A stretch of DNA of 8,332 nt from Verrucomicrobiales bacterium (GTDB lineage: Bacteria > Verrucomicrobiota > Verrucomicrobiia > Methylacidiphilales > JAAUTS01). Under the pieces are notes generated by a model that worked only from the letters and a program-made list of their open reading frames with translations, was not told the DNA's origin and did not search any database. How positions within the stretch are numbered: position 1 is the first letter of the stretch; the number at the start of each line of letters is the position of its first letter. Below, in pieces: positions 1 through 6,072 of this stretch. The stretch spans positions 1-8,332 of the forward strand of contig JAITHY010000005.1 in NCBI GenBank assembly GCA_031279715.1. Reading direction: 5' to 3'. The position numbers and the translations under genes were made by a program.

Positions 1-1658
1 TCCTTTGGAATATTGCCGCCGACGACTTTGTTTTCCACGGTGTGACCCTCGCCACGTTTCAACGGCACAACATCAATCACCACGTGACCATACTGACCGC
101 GACCACCGGACTGCTTGATGAGCTTGCCCTCGCCAACAGCGGCTTTCGTGATGGTCTCACGGTACGCAATTTGCGGCGCGCCGGCGTTGGTTTGCACGTT
201 GAACTCACGGCGCAAACGGTCGCAAATAATGTCAAGGTGCAACTCGCCCATGCCTTTGATGATGGTTTGCCCCGTTTCCTCGTTGGTGACAACCTGGAAA
301 GTCGGGTCTTCCTCAGCGAGCCGTTGCAAACCCTCGCCAAGCTTCTCGCGATCGCCCTTGGTTTTTGGCTCAATCGCCATGGAAATAACCGGCTCGGGAA
401 ACGACGGCGGCTCCAGTACAATGTCAAAACTTTCGTCAGCGAACGTGTCACCCGTGCGCACATCCTTGATGCCGACGGTGGCGGCGATGTCGCCCGCGTA
501 CACCGTGTCAATGTCCTCGCGCTTGTCCGCCTGGATTTGGATGATGCGGCTGACACGCTCGCGCTTGTTGGTGCGCGGATTATAAATCGTGTCACCCTTG
601 CTGATTTGGCCGCTGTACACGCGGAAGAAAATCAACTTGCCCACAAACGGATCGGACCACAACTTGAACGCCAGCGCGCAAAATTTGTGGTCATCGTTGG
701 TCGGCGCCTCGACTTTTTTCTCCGCGTCATCGGGATCCTGACCAACAGCGGCGGGAATATCTATCGGGCTGGGCAAATAGTCAATGACCGCGTCCACCAG
801 ACTCTGCACACCGCGATGCTTGAACGCCGATCCGCCGACAACAGGCACAAATTTGTTCGCAATCGTTGCGCGGCGAATCGCCTCTTTCAATTGCAACGCT
901 GACGGTCTCTTTTCCTCCAAAAACATCGTGCCGATTTCATCGTCCTGGTCGGCAACCGCCTCAATGAGCGCGTCCAGCGCCTTCGCCGCCTGGTCTTTCA
1001 ATTCAGCGGGAATTTCCTCGACGCTGTAGGTGGCGTATTTGCCGTCCTCCTGATCAGTGTAAACGTGCGCCTTTTGGTTCACGATATCAAGCACACCCTT
1101 CAACTCGCTCTCCTTGCCAAGCGGCGCCAGCACCGGCCAGGCATTGGCGCCAAGTTTCTCGCGCATCTCTTTGACCGCGTTCTCAAAATTGGCGCCCACA
1201 CGGTCCATCTTGTTCACAAACGCGATGCGCGGCACATTATATTTCGTCGCCTGACGCCAAACTGTTTCCGATTGCGGCTGAACACCAGCGACGCCGCAAA
1301 ACACCGCGACCGCGCCATCCAGCACGCGCAACGAACGCTCAACCTCAGCGGTGAAATCCACGTGGCCGGGCGTGTCAATAATATTGATGCGATTCTTCGT
1401 CCCCTCGAAAATCTTGGTCAGCCCGTCCTCTTTCTTCACCGGCCAAAAACAAGTCGTCGCCGCCGAGGTAATGGTAATCCCACGCTCGCGCTCCTGCTCC
1501 ATCCAGTCCGTGACGGTGTTGCCCTCGTGCACCTCGCCGATTTTGTGAATCGCGCCCGTGTAAAACAAAATACGCTCCGTCGCCGTCGTTTTTCCGGCGT
1601 CAATGTGGGCGCAAATCCCGATGTTTCGCGTTCTTTCCAATGTGTAAGCCCTAGCCAT
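1..1658 (-). CDS. fusA: Elongation factor G, C-terminus beyond the left edge
   Basis: Translocation GTPase that moves tRNA and mRNA through the ribosome after peptide bond formation, and helps recycle ribosomes. The frame is open from the ATG at 1658-1656 to base 1, giving 552 of the usual ~700 residues. GTPase motifs are all present: P-loop AHIDAGKTT (17-25), RGITI (59-63), DTPGH (95-99), NKMD (149-152) and GSAFK (276-280). Domains II and III follow and the reading stops in domain IV, at GGNIPKE. The start has an AGGG ribosome site (1666-1669) seven bases upstream. Between FW (71-72) and RINIIDTPGH there are about 17 residues, longer than the Thermus protein (3) or E. coli protein (10) as I recall them. 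It is the last visible gene of the str operon, 33 bases after rpsG. An exact copy of the scattered 10-mer lies inside it at 897-906. Confidence 0.98.
   Translation of the reverse strand, partial: MARAYTLERTRNIGICAHIDAGKTTATERILFYTGAIHKIGEVHEGNTVTDWMEQERERGITITSAATTCFWPVKKEDGLTKIFEGTKNRINIIDTPGHVDFTAEVERSLRVLDGAVAVFCGVAGVQPQSETVWRQATKYNVPRIAFVNKMDRVGANFENAVKEMREKLGANAWPVLAPLGKESELKGVLDIVNQKAHVYTDQEDGKYATYSVEEIPAELKDQAAKALDALIEAVADQDDEIGTMFLEEKRPSALQLKEAIRRATIANKFVPVVGGSAFKHRGVQSLVDAVIDYLPSPIDIPAAVGQDPDDAEKKVEAPTNDDHKFCALAFKLWSDPFVGKLIFFRVYSGQISKGDTIYNPRTNKRERVSRIIQIQADKREDIDTVYAGDIAATVGIKDVRTGDTFADESFDIVLEPPSFPEPVISMAIEPKTKGDREKLGEGLQRLAEEDPTFQVVTNEETGQTIIKGMGELHLDIICDRLRREFNVQTNAGAPQIAYRETITKAAVGEGKLIKQSGGRGQYGHVVIDVVPLKRGEGHTVENKVVGGNIPK
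897..906 (+). repeat. CGCTGACGGT copy 1, inside fusA
   Basis: Exact 10-mer followed by CT. In the fusA frame (opposite strand) it covers the end of R251 and P252, S253, A254, a phase used by no other copy in the window. Confidence 0.9.
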
Positions 1659-1680
1659 AATAATACCCTAAAAATTTCCC

Positions 1681-1690
1681 ACCGTCAGCG
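1681..1690 (-). repeat. CGCTGACGGT copy 2, between rpsG and fusA
   Basis: Exact 10-mer, minus strand, followed by GG. It fills the first third of the 33-base spacer, one base after the rpsG stop codon, and is therefore non-coding. Confidence 0.9.
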
Positions 1691-1691
1691 G

Positions 1692-2165
1692 TTACCACCG
1701 CAAGTGCGCGAACGCCTTGTTCGCCTGCGCCATGCGATGCACATCATCGCGTTTCTTAATCGCGTTACCCTGACCGGCGGCGGCCTCCTTGATCTCAATC
1801 GCCAGCGCCTTCGACATCGGCACACCCTTGCGATTTTTCGCGTTGCCAACAACCCACCGCATCGCCAACGCCAACTGACGGTCAGCGGGCACCTCCATCG
1901 GCACCTGATAAGTCGCCCCGCCCACGCGTCGTGATTTCACCTCCAGGCGCGGCTTCACCGTGTCCACCGCCTTGTTTAAAATGTCGAGCGGATTGCCCTC
2001 TTTGTTGTCCTTGTTCGCCTGATCAATCGCGCCGTACACAATCCGTTGCGCGACCGATTTCTTGCCGCGTTCCATGACCGCGCTAATCAAGCGCCCAACC
2101 ACCGTGTTCTCGTAAACCGGATCCGGTAAAATTGCCCTTTTCTCTGCTTTGCGACGACGTGCCAT
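1692..2165 (-). CDS. rpsG: 30S ribosomal protein S7
   Basis: Primary assembly protein of the 30S head; it binds the 3' domain of 16S rRNA and lies near the E site. The 157-residue protein has the usual S7 length. It begins MARRRKAEKR and contains the family blocks VVGRLISAVMERGKKSVAQ (about 23-41), RVGGATYQVPMEV (about 80-92) and the tail ANKAFAHLRW. The start ATG is preceded by AGGA seven bases upstream, inside the 17-base gap after rpsL. In E. coli the S7 repressor site lies in a much longer rpsL-rpsG spacer, which is absent here. The stop codon is one base from an exact copy of the scattered 10-mer (1681-1690) in the gap before fusA. The gene itself has no exact copy, only a one-mismatch copy at 1878-1887. 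Confidence 0.98.
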   Translation of the reverse strand: MARRRKAEKRAILPDPVYENTVVGRLISAVMERGKKSVAQRIVYGAIDQANKDNKEGNPLDILNKAVDTVKPRLEVKSRRVGGATYQVPMEVPADRQLALAMRWVVGNAKNRKGVPMSKALAIEIKEAAAGQGNAIKKRDDVHRMAQANKAFAHLRW

Positions 2166-2182
2166 ATATATATCCTGTAAAA

Positions 2183-2593
2183 TTATTTCTTCGCGTCCGC
2201 CTTCGGCTTCTTCACACCGTACTTTGAGCGCGACACATTGCGGTTCAACTTGTTCGTATTGCTCGGCCCGACCGCGCCCAGCGCGTCCAGCGTCCCGCGC
2301 ACAATGTGATAACGCACGCCCGGCAAATCCTTCACACGCCCGCCGCGCACCAGCACAATTGAGTGCTCCTGCAAATTATGCCCCTCACCGCCAATGTAGG
2401 CGATAACCTCCTGCCCGTTCGTCAACCGAACCTTGGCCACCTTGCGCAACGCCGAGTTCGGCTTTTTCGGCGTGCGCGTCATCACCTGCACACACACACC
2501 GCGCCGGGCCGGCGCTTTTTGCAACGCGGGCGACTTGGTCTTGCTTTTGACCGCCTTGCGTCCGCTTCTCACGAGCTGGTTAATCGTTGGCAT
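2183..2593 (-). CDS. rpsL: 30S ribosomal protein S12
   Basis: Decoding-centre protein of the small subunit, 136 residues. The start MPTINQLVRSGRK is chosen because GAAGGA (2601-2606) sits seven bases before it. The frame stays open 28 codons further upstream, but that stretch has no S12 similarity. Conserved blocks include RTPKKPNSALRK, IGGEGHNLQEHS and GGRVKDLPGVRYH. K43 and K88 are unchanged, as in streptomycin-sensitive strains, and D89 is the residue methylthiolated by RimO in other bacteria. Compared with E. coli S12 (124 residues, from memory) there are about 8 extra residues between GTLDALG and RSKYG, and a DAKK tail. It is the first gene of the operon, with a plausible own promoter and a hairpin leader upstream. 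rpoC, its usual upstream neighbour, is not there. Confidence 0.98.
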   Translation of the reverse strand: MPTINQLVRSGRKAVKSKTKSPALQKAPARRGVCVQVMTRTPKKPNSALRKVAKVRLTNGQEVIAYIGGEGHNLQEHSIVLVRGGRVKDLPGVRYHIVRGTLDALGAVGPSNTNKLNRNVSRSKYGVKKPKADAKK

Positions 2594-2634
2594 CTCAATA
2601 TCCTTCAATAAATTTTTTTCACTAACAACCCAAA

Positions 2635-2673
2635 CTAAAAAAGCGCGCCGGTAAAATCTCACCATGCGCGCTT
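2635..2673 (-). terminator. Intrinsic-terminator-like hairpin in the rpsL leader (possible attenuator)
   Basis: On the minus strand, AAGCGCGC (2673-2666) and GCGCGCTT (2648-2641) form a perfect eight-base-pair stem around a 17-base loop, whose GGT and ACC can pair further. The run of T continues to base 2637. This is a textbook intrinsic terminator shape, yet it lies only about 50 bases before the rpsL start and no leftward gene precedes it. If the promoter at 2765-2793 is right, the hairpin is inside the leader and could attenuate the operon. The space between hairpin and rpsL seems too small for another promoter. Confidence 0.6.
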
Positions 2674-2764
2674 GCAACCAAGCTATTCATCGCATGGAGG
2701 ACGGCTTTCATCACCGTCACACGCCTTCGCCGACACCGGCTTTTTCCCGCTTCTTTCAAACGGG

Positions 2765-2793
2765 ATTAAAAGTTCTACGCATTTTTTTTACAA
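2765..2793 (-). promoter_or_regulatory. Candidate sigma70-type promoter of the str operon
   Basis: Read on the minus strand: TTGTAA (2793-2788, 4 of 6 to the -35 consensus), a 17-base spacer, then TTTAAT (2770-2765, 5 of 6 to the -10). Transcription would begin near 2758 and give a leader of about 160 bases before rpsL. Long A and T runs immediately upstream fit an UP element, as expected of a strongly expressed ribosomal operon. This is pattern matching only. Confidence 0.5.
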
Positions 2794-2799
2794 GTGCAA

Positions 2800-2829
2800 G
2801 AAAAAAAATAAAAAAAATTATTTTTTTTC
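2800..2829. repeat. Perfect A/T-rich inverted repeat, possible UP element
   Basis: Twelve-base arms (2800-2811 and 2818-2829) are exact reverse complements around six A residues. Each arm is a run of eight A or T plus a TAA/TTA end and a terminal G or C. It lies just upstream of the -35 box of the candidate str promoter, where A/T tracts bind the C-terminal domain of the RNA polymerase alpha subunit. Intrinsic DNA bending is also possible. Confidence 0.6.
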
Positions 2830-2902
2830 ATCCTCGGCTTCCCGACAGCCCCGCTGACCATGCGCCGCCAAATTTCCCGCCGGCTTGTTTCCGGCCATTT
2901 TC

Positions 2903-2912
2903 ACCGTCAGCG
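2903..2912 (-). repeat. CGCTGACGGT copy 3, upstream of the DUF4912 gene
   Basis: Exact 10-mer, minus strand, followed by GA. It lies in non-coding DNA 111 bases before the DUF4912 start and upstream of the str promoter. Confidence 0.9.
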
Positions 2913-3023
2913 ACCGAAATTTTACCCTCGCCATCCCGGGAAAAATCCAGCAAAATAACCGCCGCACGCCAGTTGAGTGGCGTGCAACTTGCTGCTTTTG
3001 AATTAAATTACAGGACTCCGGTT

Positions 3024-4376
3024 ATGGCAAAGGAAACAAAGAAGAAAACCAAGGCGGCGGCTTTGGATGAAAAAAAAGCCGGGAGGAAAAACGTCTTTTC
3101 CCGCATGGCCGCCAAGCTTAAAAAAAACGCTAAACCCGCGGCGGAAAAAAAAAGCGGCGCGCGCAAAAAAAGCGCTGACCATGACCGCCCCGCGCCCGTC
3201 AAAACTCCCGCAAAAAAAACGCGCGGGACTCTTCGCCGGCAAGAAAAAAAAACGGCGCCAGCGCCGCCGCGCGACCCTGTTATCAGCGCGCCCGCTGACG
3301 ATGTGGATGCCAGCCAGGCCGCCAAGTTCGCCCTCAAAACGCCGGAGACGCCGCAACCCAAACCCTCCGCGCAAAAAATCCCCGAATACGAAAATCTCGG
3401 CGAATTGCCGGAATGCTACGGAACAAAAAAATTGTACCTCGCGGCGCGCGATCCGCACTGGCTTTACGCTTATTGGGATTTGACACCCGACCAAATCGGC
3501 GCCGCTGAGCGTCAGTCACACGACGGCAAGGTGTTCCTCCAAGTGCACACCGCTGACGGTGAGCGCGTGCAGCAAATCCACATTTCACCATGGACGCGCG
3601 AATGGTACATCGGCGCGCACCGCCCCGACCAAACTTTTTATGCCGAGGTCGGTTACTACCGGCACGACGGCAGGTTCGAGACCCTCACCCGCTCCGCGTC
3701 AGTCACCTCGCCACGCGCGGGTTTGTCCTGGCGCGCCGAGGCGCGATTCGCCACCATTCCGTTCAAATTTTCCTTCCGCGAGCTTGCCGAAATCATCCGC
3801 ACCCACGCCTTGCCCGACGAGGAAGTGGCGGAAACACTGGCGCGCTTGCAAACCACCGGTTTCCCGCTGCCGTTCAAAACCGGCGCGACACTCAACCTCA
3901 GCGAGGAATCGCACCGCGCGCTGCTGGATTACCTTGGCGGCGACCTCACCCGCCGCATCCGCATGGGCTCCGACGAAATCACCGAAATTTTCCGCAAGAA
4001 TAACGCCGCTGACCATGGCCTGGACCTGGCGGAACTGGCGAGCGGACAATGGAGCAGCCCGGCCGGCGGTTACGGCGCCGAGCGGGGCTTCCACGCCCAC
4101 ATCAACGCCGAACTCATCATCTACGGCGGCACCGCGCCTGACGCGCGCGTACGCGTGGACGGCAGGGAAATCCGCCTCAACAACAGCGGCGCCTTCCATT
4201 ACCATTTTAATTACAAGGACGGCAAATACCACATTCCGGTCGAATTCACCTCCGCTGACGGTCAGGAAACACGCTCGGTGTTGCTCTCCTTCCTGCGCCT
4301 GACCGAAAAACATGGCGAAGTGAGGGACACCCCGCAACCGCCGCGCTCGGAACCCCTGGGCAAGGTGGCGGGCTGA
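3024..4376 (+). CDS. DUF4912 domain protein with lysine-rich N-terminal tail
   Basis: Function unknown; 450 residues. The start MAKETKKK is chosen for the AGGA site (3012-3015) eight bases upstream and the sharp change to coding character. Residues 1-85 are very rich in K, A, P and R, like a histone-H1-like tail, and could bind nucleic acid or a polyanion. Residues about 120-235 match DUF4912 (PF16258) by eye, with YGTKKLYLAARDPHWLYAYW. A middle part (about 250-330) follows. Residues about 357-425, including NAELIIYGGTAPDARVRVDG, look like a small beta-sandwich domain. There is no signal peptide or membrane span. Six A-runs of 7-9 bases lie in the first 80 codons. Two exact 10-mer copies fall here, both read as Ala-Asp-Gly. 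Its stop is 12 bases from the stop of the convergent M24 gene. Domain assignment is recognition from memory; cellular role is open. Confidence 0.85.
   Translation: MAKETKKKTKAAALDEKKAGRKNVFSRMAAKLKKNAKPAAEKKSGARKKSADHDRPAPVKTPAKKTRGTLRRQEKKTAPAPPRDPVISAPADDVDASQAAKFALKTPETPQPKPSAQKIPEYENLGELPECYGTKKLYLAARDPHWLYAYWDLTPDQIGAAERQSHDGKVFLQVHTADGERVQQIHISPWTREWYIGAHRPDQTFYAEVGYYRHDGRFETLTRSASVTSPRAGLSWRAEARFATIPFKFSFRELAEIIRTHALPDEEVAETLARLQTTGFPLPFKTGATLNLSEESHRALLDYLGGDLTRRIRMGSDEITEIFRKNNAADHGLDLAELASGQWSSPAGGYGAERGFHAHINAELIIYGGTAPDARVRVDGREIRLNNSGAFHYHFNYKDGKYHIPVEFTSADGQETRSVLLSFLRLTEKHGEVRDTPQPPRSEPLGKVAG
3551..3560 (+). repeat. CGCTGACGGT copy 4, inside the DUF4912 domain
   Basis: Exact 10-mer followed by GA. 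The sense strand reads Thr-Ala-Asp-Gly-Glu (residues 176-180). Confidence 0.9.
4253..4262 (+). repeat. CGCTGACGGT copy 5, near the end of the DUF4912 gene
   Basis: Exact 10-mer followed by CA. The sense strand reads Ser-Ala-Asp-Gly-Gln (residues 410-414). With its 3' bases it forms the near-palindrome CTGACGGTCAG. Confidence 0.9.
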
Positions 4377-4388
4377 CAGTCAGTGCCG

Positions 4389-5513
4389 TCACGGAATTTC
4401 CAAAAACCTCGGCGCGCGGGTCAGATTCCGATTGCCGCCGGCGGTGAGCACCACCAAATCCTCAAGACGAATCCCGCCGATTTCAGGAATATACAAACCC
4501 GGCTCAACCGTCATGACTTGCCCGCGCTTGAATTTCCCGTCCGAAAAACGCGGGGCCTCGTGAATTTCCAGGCCAAGGCTGTGACCCGTGCCGTGAAAAA
4601 AACCAACCCAGCGCCCGCCGCGCCGCATAGTGGGATAGCCGCTGTCGGTGAAGTGTTTTTTCACGCGCTCGTGCAATTGCCCGCCGTCAGCGCCGGGCCG
4701 CAACTCGCGCAACACCATCCGCTGCGCGGCGCTGACGGTGGCGTATAGTTTTTTAATCGCCTCGCAAGCCGCGCCCTTGACCACGCTGCGGGTGAGATCG
4801 CCAAAATAACCCGTGCGCTGGTCGCGGGGGAAAATGTCAATCACTATCGTTTGCCGCGCCATCAGCGGGCCGTGTCCCTTTTCATGCGGATCGCAACCTT
4901 GCAGACCGCCCGCGACGATGGTGTTGGCGGGCAAACCGCCGTGGCGCACGACGGCGGCGTCGATTTCCCCGCGCAAAATTTCACTGGTGAGCTTCCGTCC
5001 GTTCCAAACAATGAAATTTTTCCGGTCAATGTCAGCGGCGCGCAAAATTTCAAAGCCGCGGGCCAGCCCGAATTCCGCGTGGCGCTGCGCGGCGGTGATG
5101 CGGTTGATTTCCGCCGCGCTCTTGAATTCACGCCGCGAAAAAAACGGCGACGCGACGCTGACGGTGACGCCCGCCCGTTGCAACGCTTGCGCGCAAGCCA
5201 GCGGAAACGCGGCGGGGACGCTGACGCTCCTGATTTTTTTCCGCCTTAACAACAGCGCCGCCACCGTTGGCAAATCCGGCTTTTTACCGTGCTTTTTCTG
5301 ATACTCCTCCTCGATGATTGCCAGCGGGATGAACTCGTCAACATCAGCGACCCTGCGCGCCCGGTCAATCTCCAGCGCGCTGAACACGGCGGAAGTTTTC
5401 CCGCCGTGCTCCAACCAGACAAATTCATCCGGCGCAAAAAACTTTGTGGCGTACAGCAAGTCGGCGTTCTGCTCGCTATTGGCAACGATAAGGCGGCTGG
5501 TTTTTTTACTCAT
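4389..5513 (-). CDS. M24 family metallopeptidase (Xaa-Pro aminopeptidase/dipeptidase-like)
   Basis: Cytoplasmic two-metal exopeptidase, probably cleaving peptides next to proline; 374 residues, typical of the PepQ/PepP-like group. Residues about 1-130 form the creatinase N-terminal domain and about 135-370 the pita-bread catalytic domain. The five expected metal ligands are visible: D226 (VIDIFPRD), D239 (GDLTR), H311 (GTGHSLGLEIHE), E337 (VEPGLY) and E351 (IRLEDL). The first two are 13 apart, not the 11 of E. coli PepP. The start ATG has no ribosome site, but a promoter whose -10 box lies about 14 bases upstream fits a nearly leaderless message. Gene order: divergent from the adenosyltransferase (34 bases apart), convergent with the DUF4912 gene. 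It contains two exact 10-mer copies (4730, 5156), both encoding Thr-Val-Ser. Exact substrate cannot be told from sequence. Confidence 0.93.
   Translation of the reverse strand: MSKKTSRLIVANSEQNADLLYATKFFAPDEFVWLEHGGKTSAVFSALEIDRARRVADVDEFIPLAIIEEEYQKKHGKKPDLPTVAALLLRRKKIRSVSVPAAFPLACAQALQRAGVTVSVASPFFSRREFKSAAEINRITAAQRHAEFGLARGFEILRAADIDRKNFIVWNGRKLTSEILRGEIDAAVVRHGGLPANTIVAGGLQGCDPHEKGHGPLMARQTIVIDIFPRDQRTGYFGDLTRSVVKGAACEAIKKLYATVSAAQRMVLRELRPGADGGQLHERVKKHFTDSGYPTMRRGGRWVGFFHGTGHSLGLEIHEAPRFSDGKFKRGQVMTVEPGLYIPEIGGIRLEDLVVLTAGGNRNLTRAPRFLEIP
4730..4739 (+). repeat. CGCTGACGGT copy 6, inside the M24 peptidase gene
   Basis: Exact 10-mer followed by GG. In the peptidase frame (opposite strand) it reads Thr-Val-Ser-Ala at residues 259-262. 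A CGCTGACGGC variant lies about 40 bases to the left (4683-4692). Confidence 0.9.
5156..5165 (+). repeat. CGCTGACGGT copy 7, inside the M24 peptidase gene
   Basis: Exact 10-mer followed by GA. In the peptidase frame it reads Thr-Val-Ser-Val (residues 117-120). A CGCTGACGCT variant lies at 5219-5228. Confidence 0.9.
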
Positions 5514-5526
5514 GGCAATGGACGCA

Positions 5527-5554
5527 TTTTTACGCTAGGGTCGCCTGATGTCAA
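5527..5554 (-). promoter_or_regulatory. Candidate promoter of the M24 peptidase gene
   Basis: On the minus strand a perfect TTGACA (5554-5549), a 16-base spacer and TAAAAA (5532-5527, 4 of 6). The -35 box overlaps the start codon and first codons of the divergent adenosyltransferase gene. Transcription would begin about 5-7 bases before the peptidase ATG, leaving almost no leader, which agrees with the missing ribosome site. Confidence 0.45.
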
Positions 5555-6072
5555 TCGCCACACGCACCGGAGACCAAGGACAAACAGGACTGATGTACGG
5601 CAAACGCATCCCGAAGGATGACCCGCGCGTGGAGGCTTATGGCACGGTGGATGAGTTGAACGCGGCGCTGGGCGCGGCGCGGGCGGGCGCTGATGATGAC
5701 CGGGCGCGGGCGGAATTGTTCGCCACGCAACAAGAGTTGACGGCGTTGATGGGCGAGCTGGCGGTCGCTGACGATGACTTTCAAAAATACCAAGACTCGA
5801 AATTTCCCAAGCTGACTGACAGCGCCCTGGCGCGGCTGGACAAAAACATCGCCGACCTTGAGGCGCAAAACATCCGCTTCGACGGCTGGGCAACGCCGGG
5901 GGGCGCCGCGTCAGCGCTGGATGTGGCGCGCACGGTGTGCCGCCGCGCGGAACGCCGCGTCTTCACCCTCAGCGGCCAGGCCACTGTGCGCCCGCTGATT
6001 ATCAGATACCTCAACCGCCTGTCGGATTTTCTATGGCTGCTGGCGCGGAAGGAAGAAAGCGCGGCGGCTTAG
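5548..6072 (+). CDS. Cob(I)alamin adenosyltransferase, PduO type
   Basis: Transfers the 5'-deoxyadenosyl group of ATP to cob(I)alamin to make coenzyme B12, for enzymes such as methylmalonyl-CoA mutase or a B12-dependent ribonucleotide reductase. At 174 residues it is slightly shorter than many PduO-type enzymes. Signatures: the N-terminal ATP loop TRTGDQGQTGLMYG (5-18), RVEAYGTVDELNAALG (27-42), the arginine-rich helix CRRAERRV and the C-terminal YLNRLSDFLWLLAR. The start has AGGG (5537-5540) seven bases upstream. The stop codon overlaps the stop of the convergent serine hydrolase gene. No other cobalamin gene and no obvious riboswitch is in the window, so its partner enzyme cannot be inferred. 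It has no exact 10-mer copy, only a one-mismatch site at 5766-5775. Confidence 0.93.
   Translation: MSIATRTGDQGQTGLMYGKRIPKDDPRVEAYGTVDELNAALGAARAGADDDRARAELFATQQELTALMGELAVADDDFQKYQDSKFPKLTDSALARLDKNIADLEAQNIRFDGWATPGGAASALDVARTVCRRAERRVFTLSGQATVRPLIIRYLNRLSDFLWLLARKEESAAA

Larger units (their letters stand above)
2594..3023. other. 430-base intergenic region between rpsL and the DUF4912 gene
   Basis: I see no protein gene here. Read leftward it holds an AT-rich upstream element (2794-2829), a promoter (2765-2793), a leader of about 160 bases and a terminator-like hairpin (2635-2673). Read rightward it ends with the ribosome site of the DUF4912 gene (AGGA at 3012-3015). One exact copy of the scattered 10-mer (2903-2912) and a CGCTGACCAT variant at 2852-2861 are also present. 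The two flanking genes are divergent, so both must be transcribed from within or near this region. I could not find a convincing rightward promoter. Confidence 0.75.

Noticed and set aside
42..902. Plus-strand open frame of 286 codons
   Set aside because: It is antisense to fusA, whose GTPase motifs are intact in the opposite strand; the translation shows no family resemblance.
1065..1934. Plus-strand open frame of 289 codons spanning fusA and rpsG
   Set aside because: Shadow of two certain ribosomal/translation genes on the other strand, crossing their spacer.
2729..2745. Rightward terminator GCCG-acac-CGGC followed by five T
   Set aside because: A four-pair stem is too weak and no plus-strand gene ends nearby.
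2664..3023. 120-codon upstream extension of the DUF4912 frame
   Set aside because: It would cover the str promoter and leader hairpin, has low-complexity and non-coding character and lacks a ribosome site; the ATG at 3024 has a good AGGA.
4373..4391. Bidirectional terminator between the convergent DUF4912 and M24 genes
   Set aside because: CTGACAGTCAG is palindromic but has a one-base centre and no T run; it looks like a degenerate relative of the scattered word and not an RNA hairpin.
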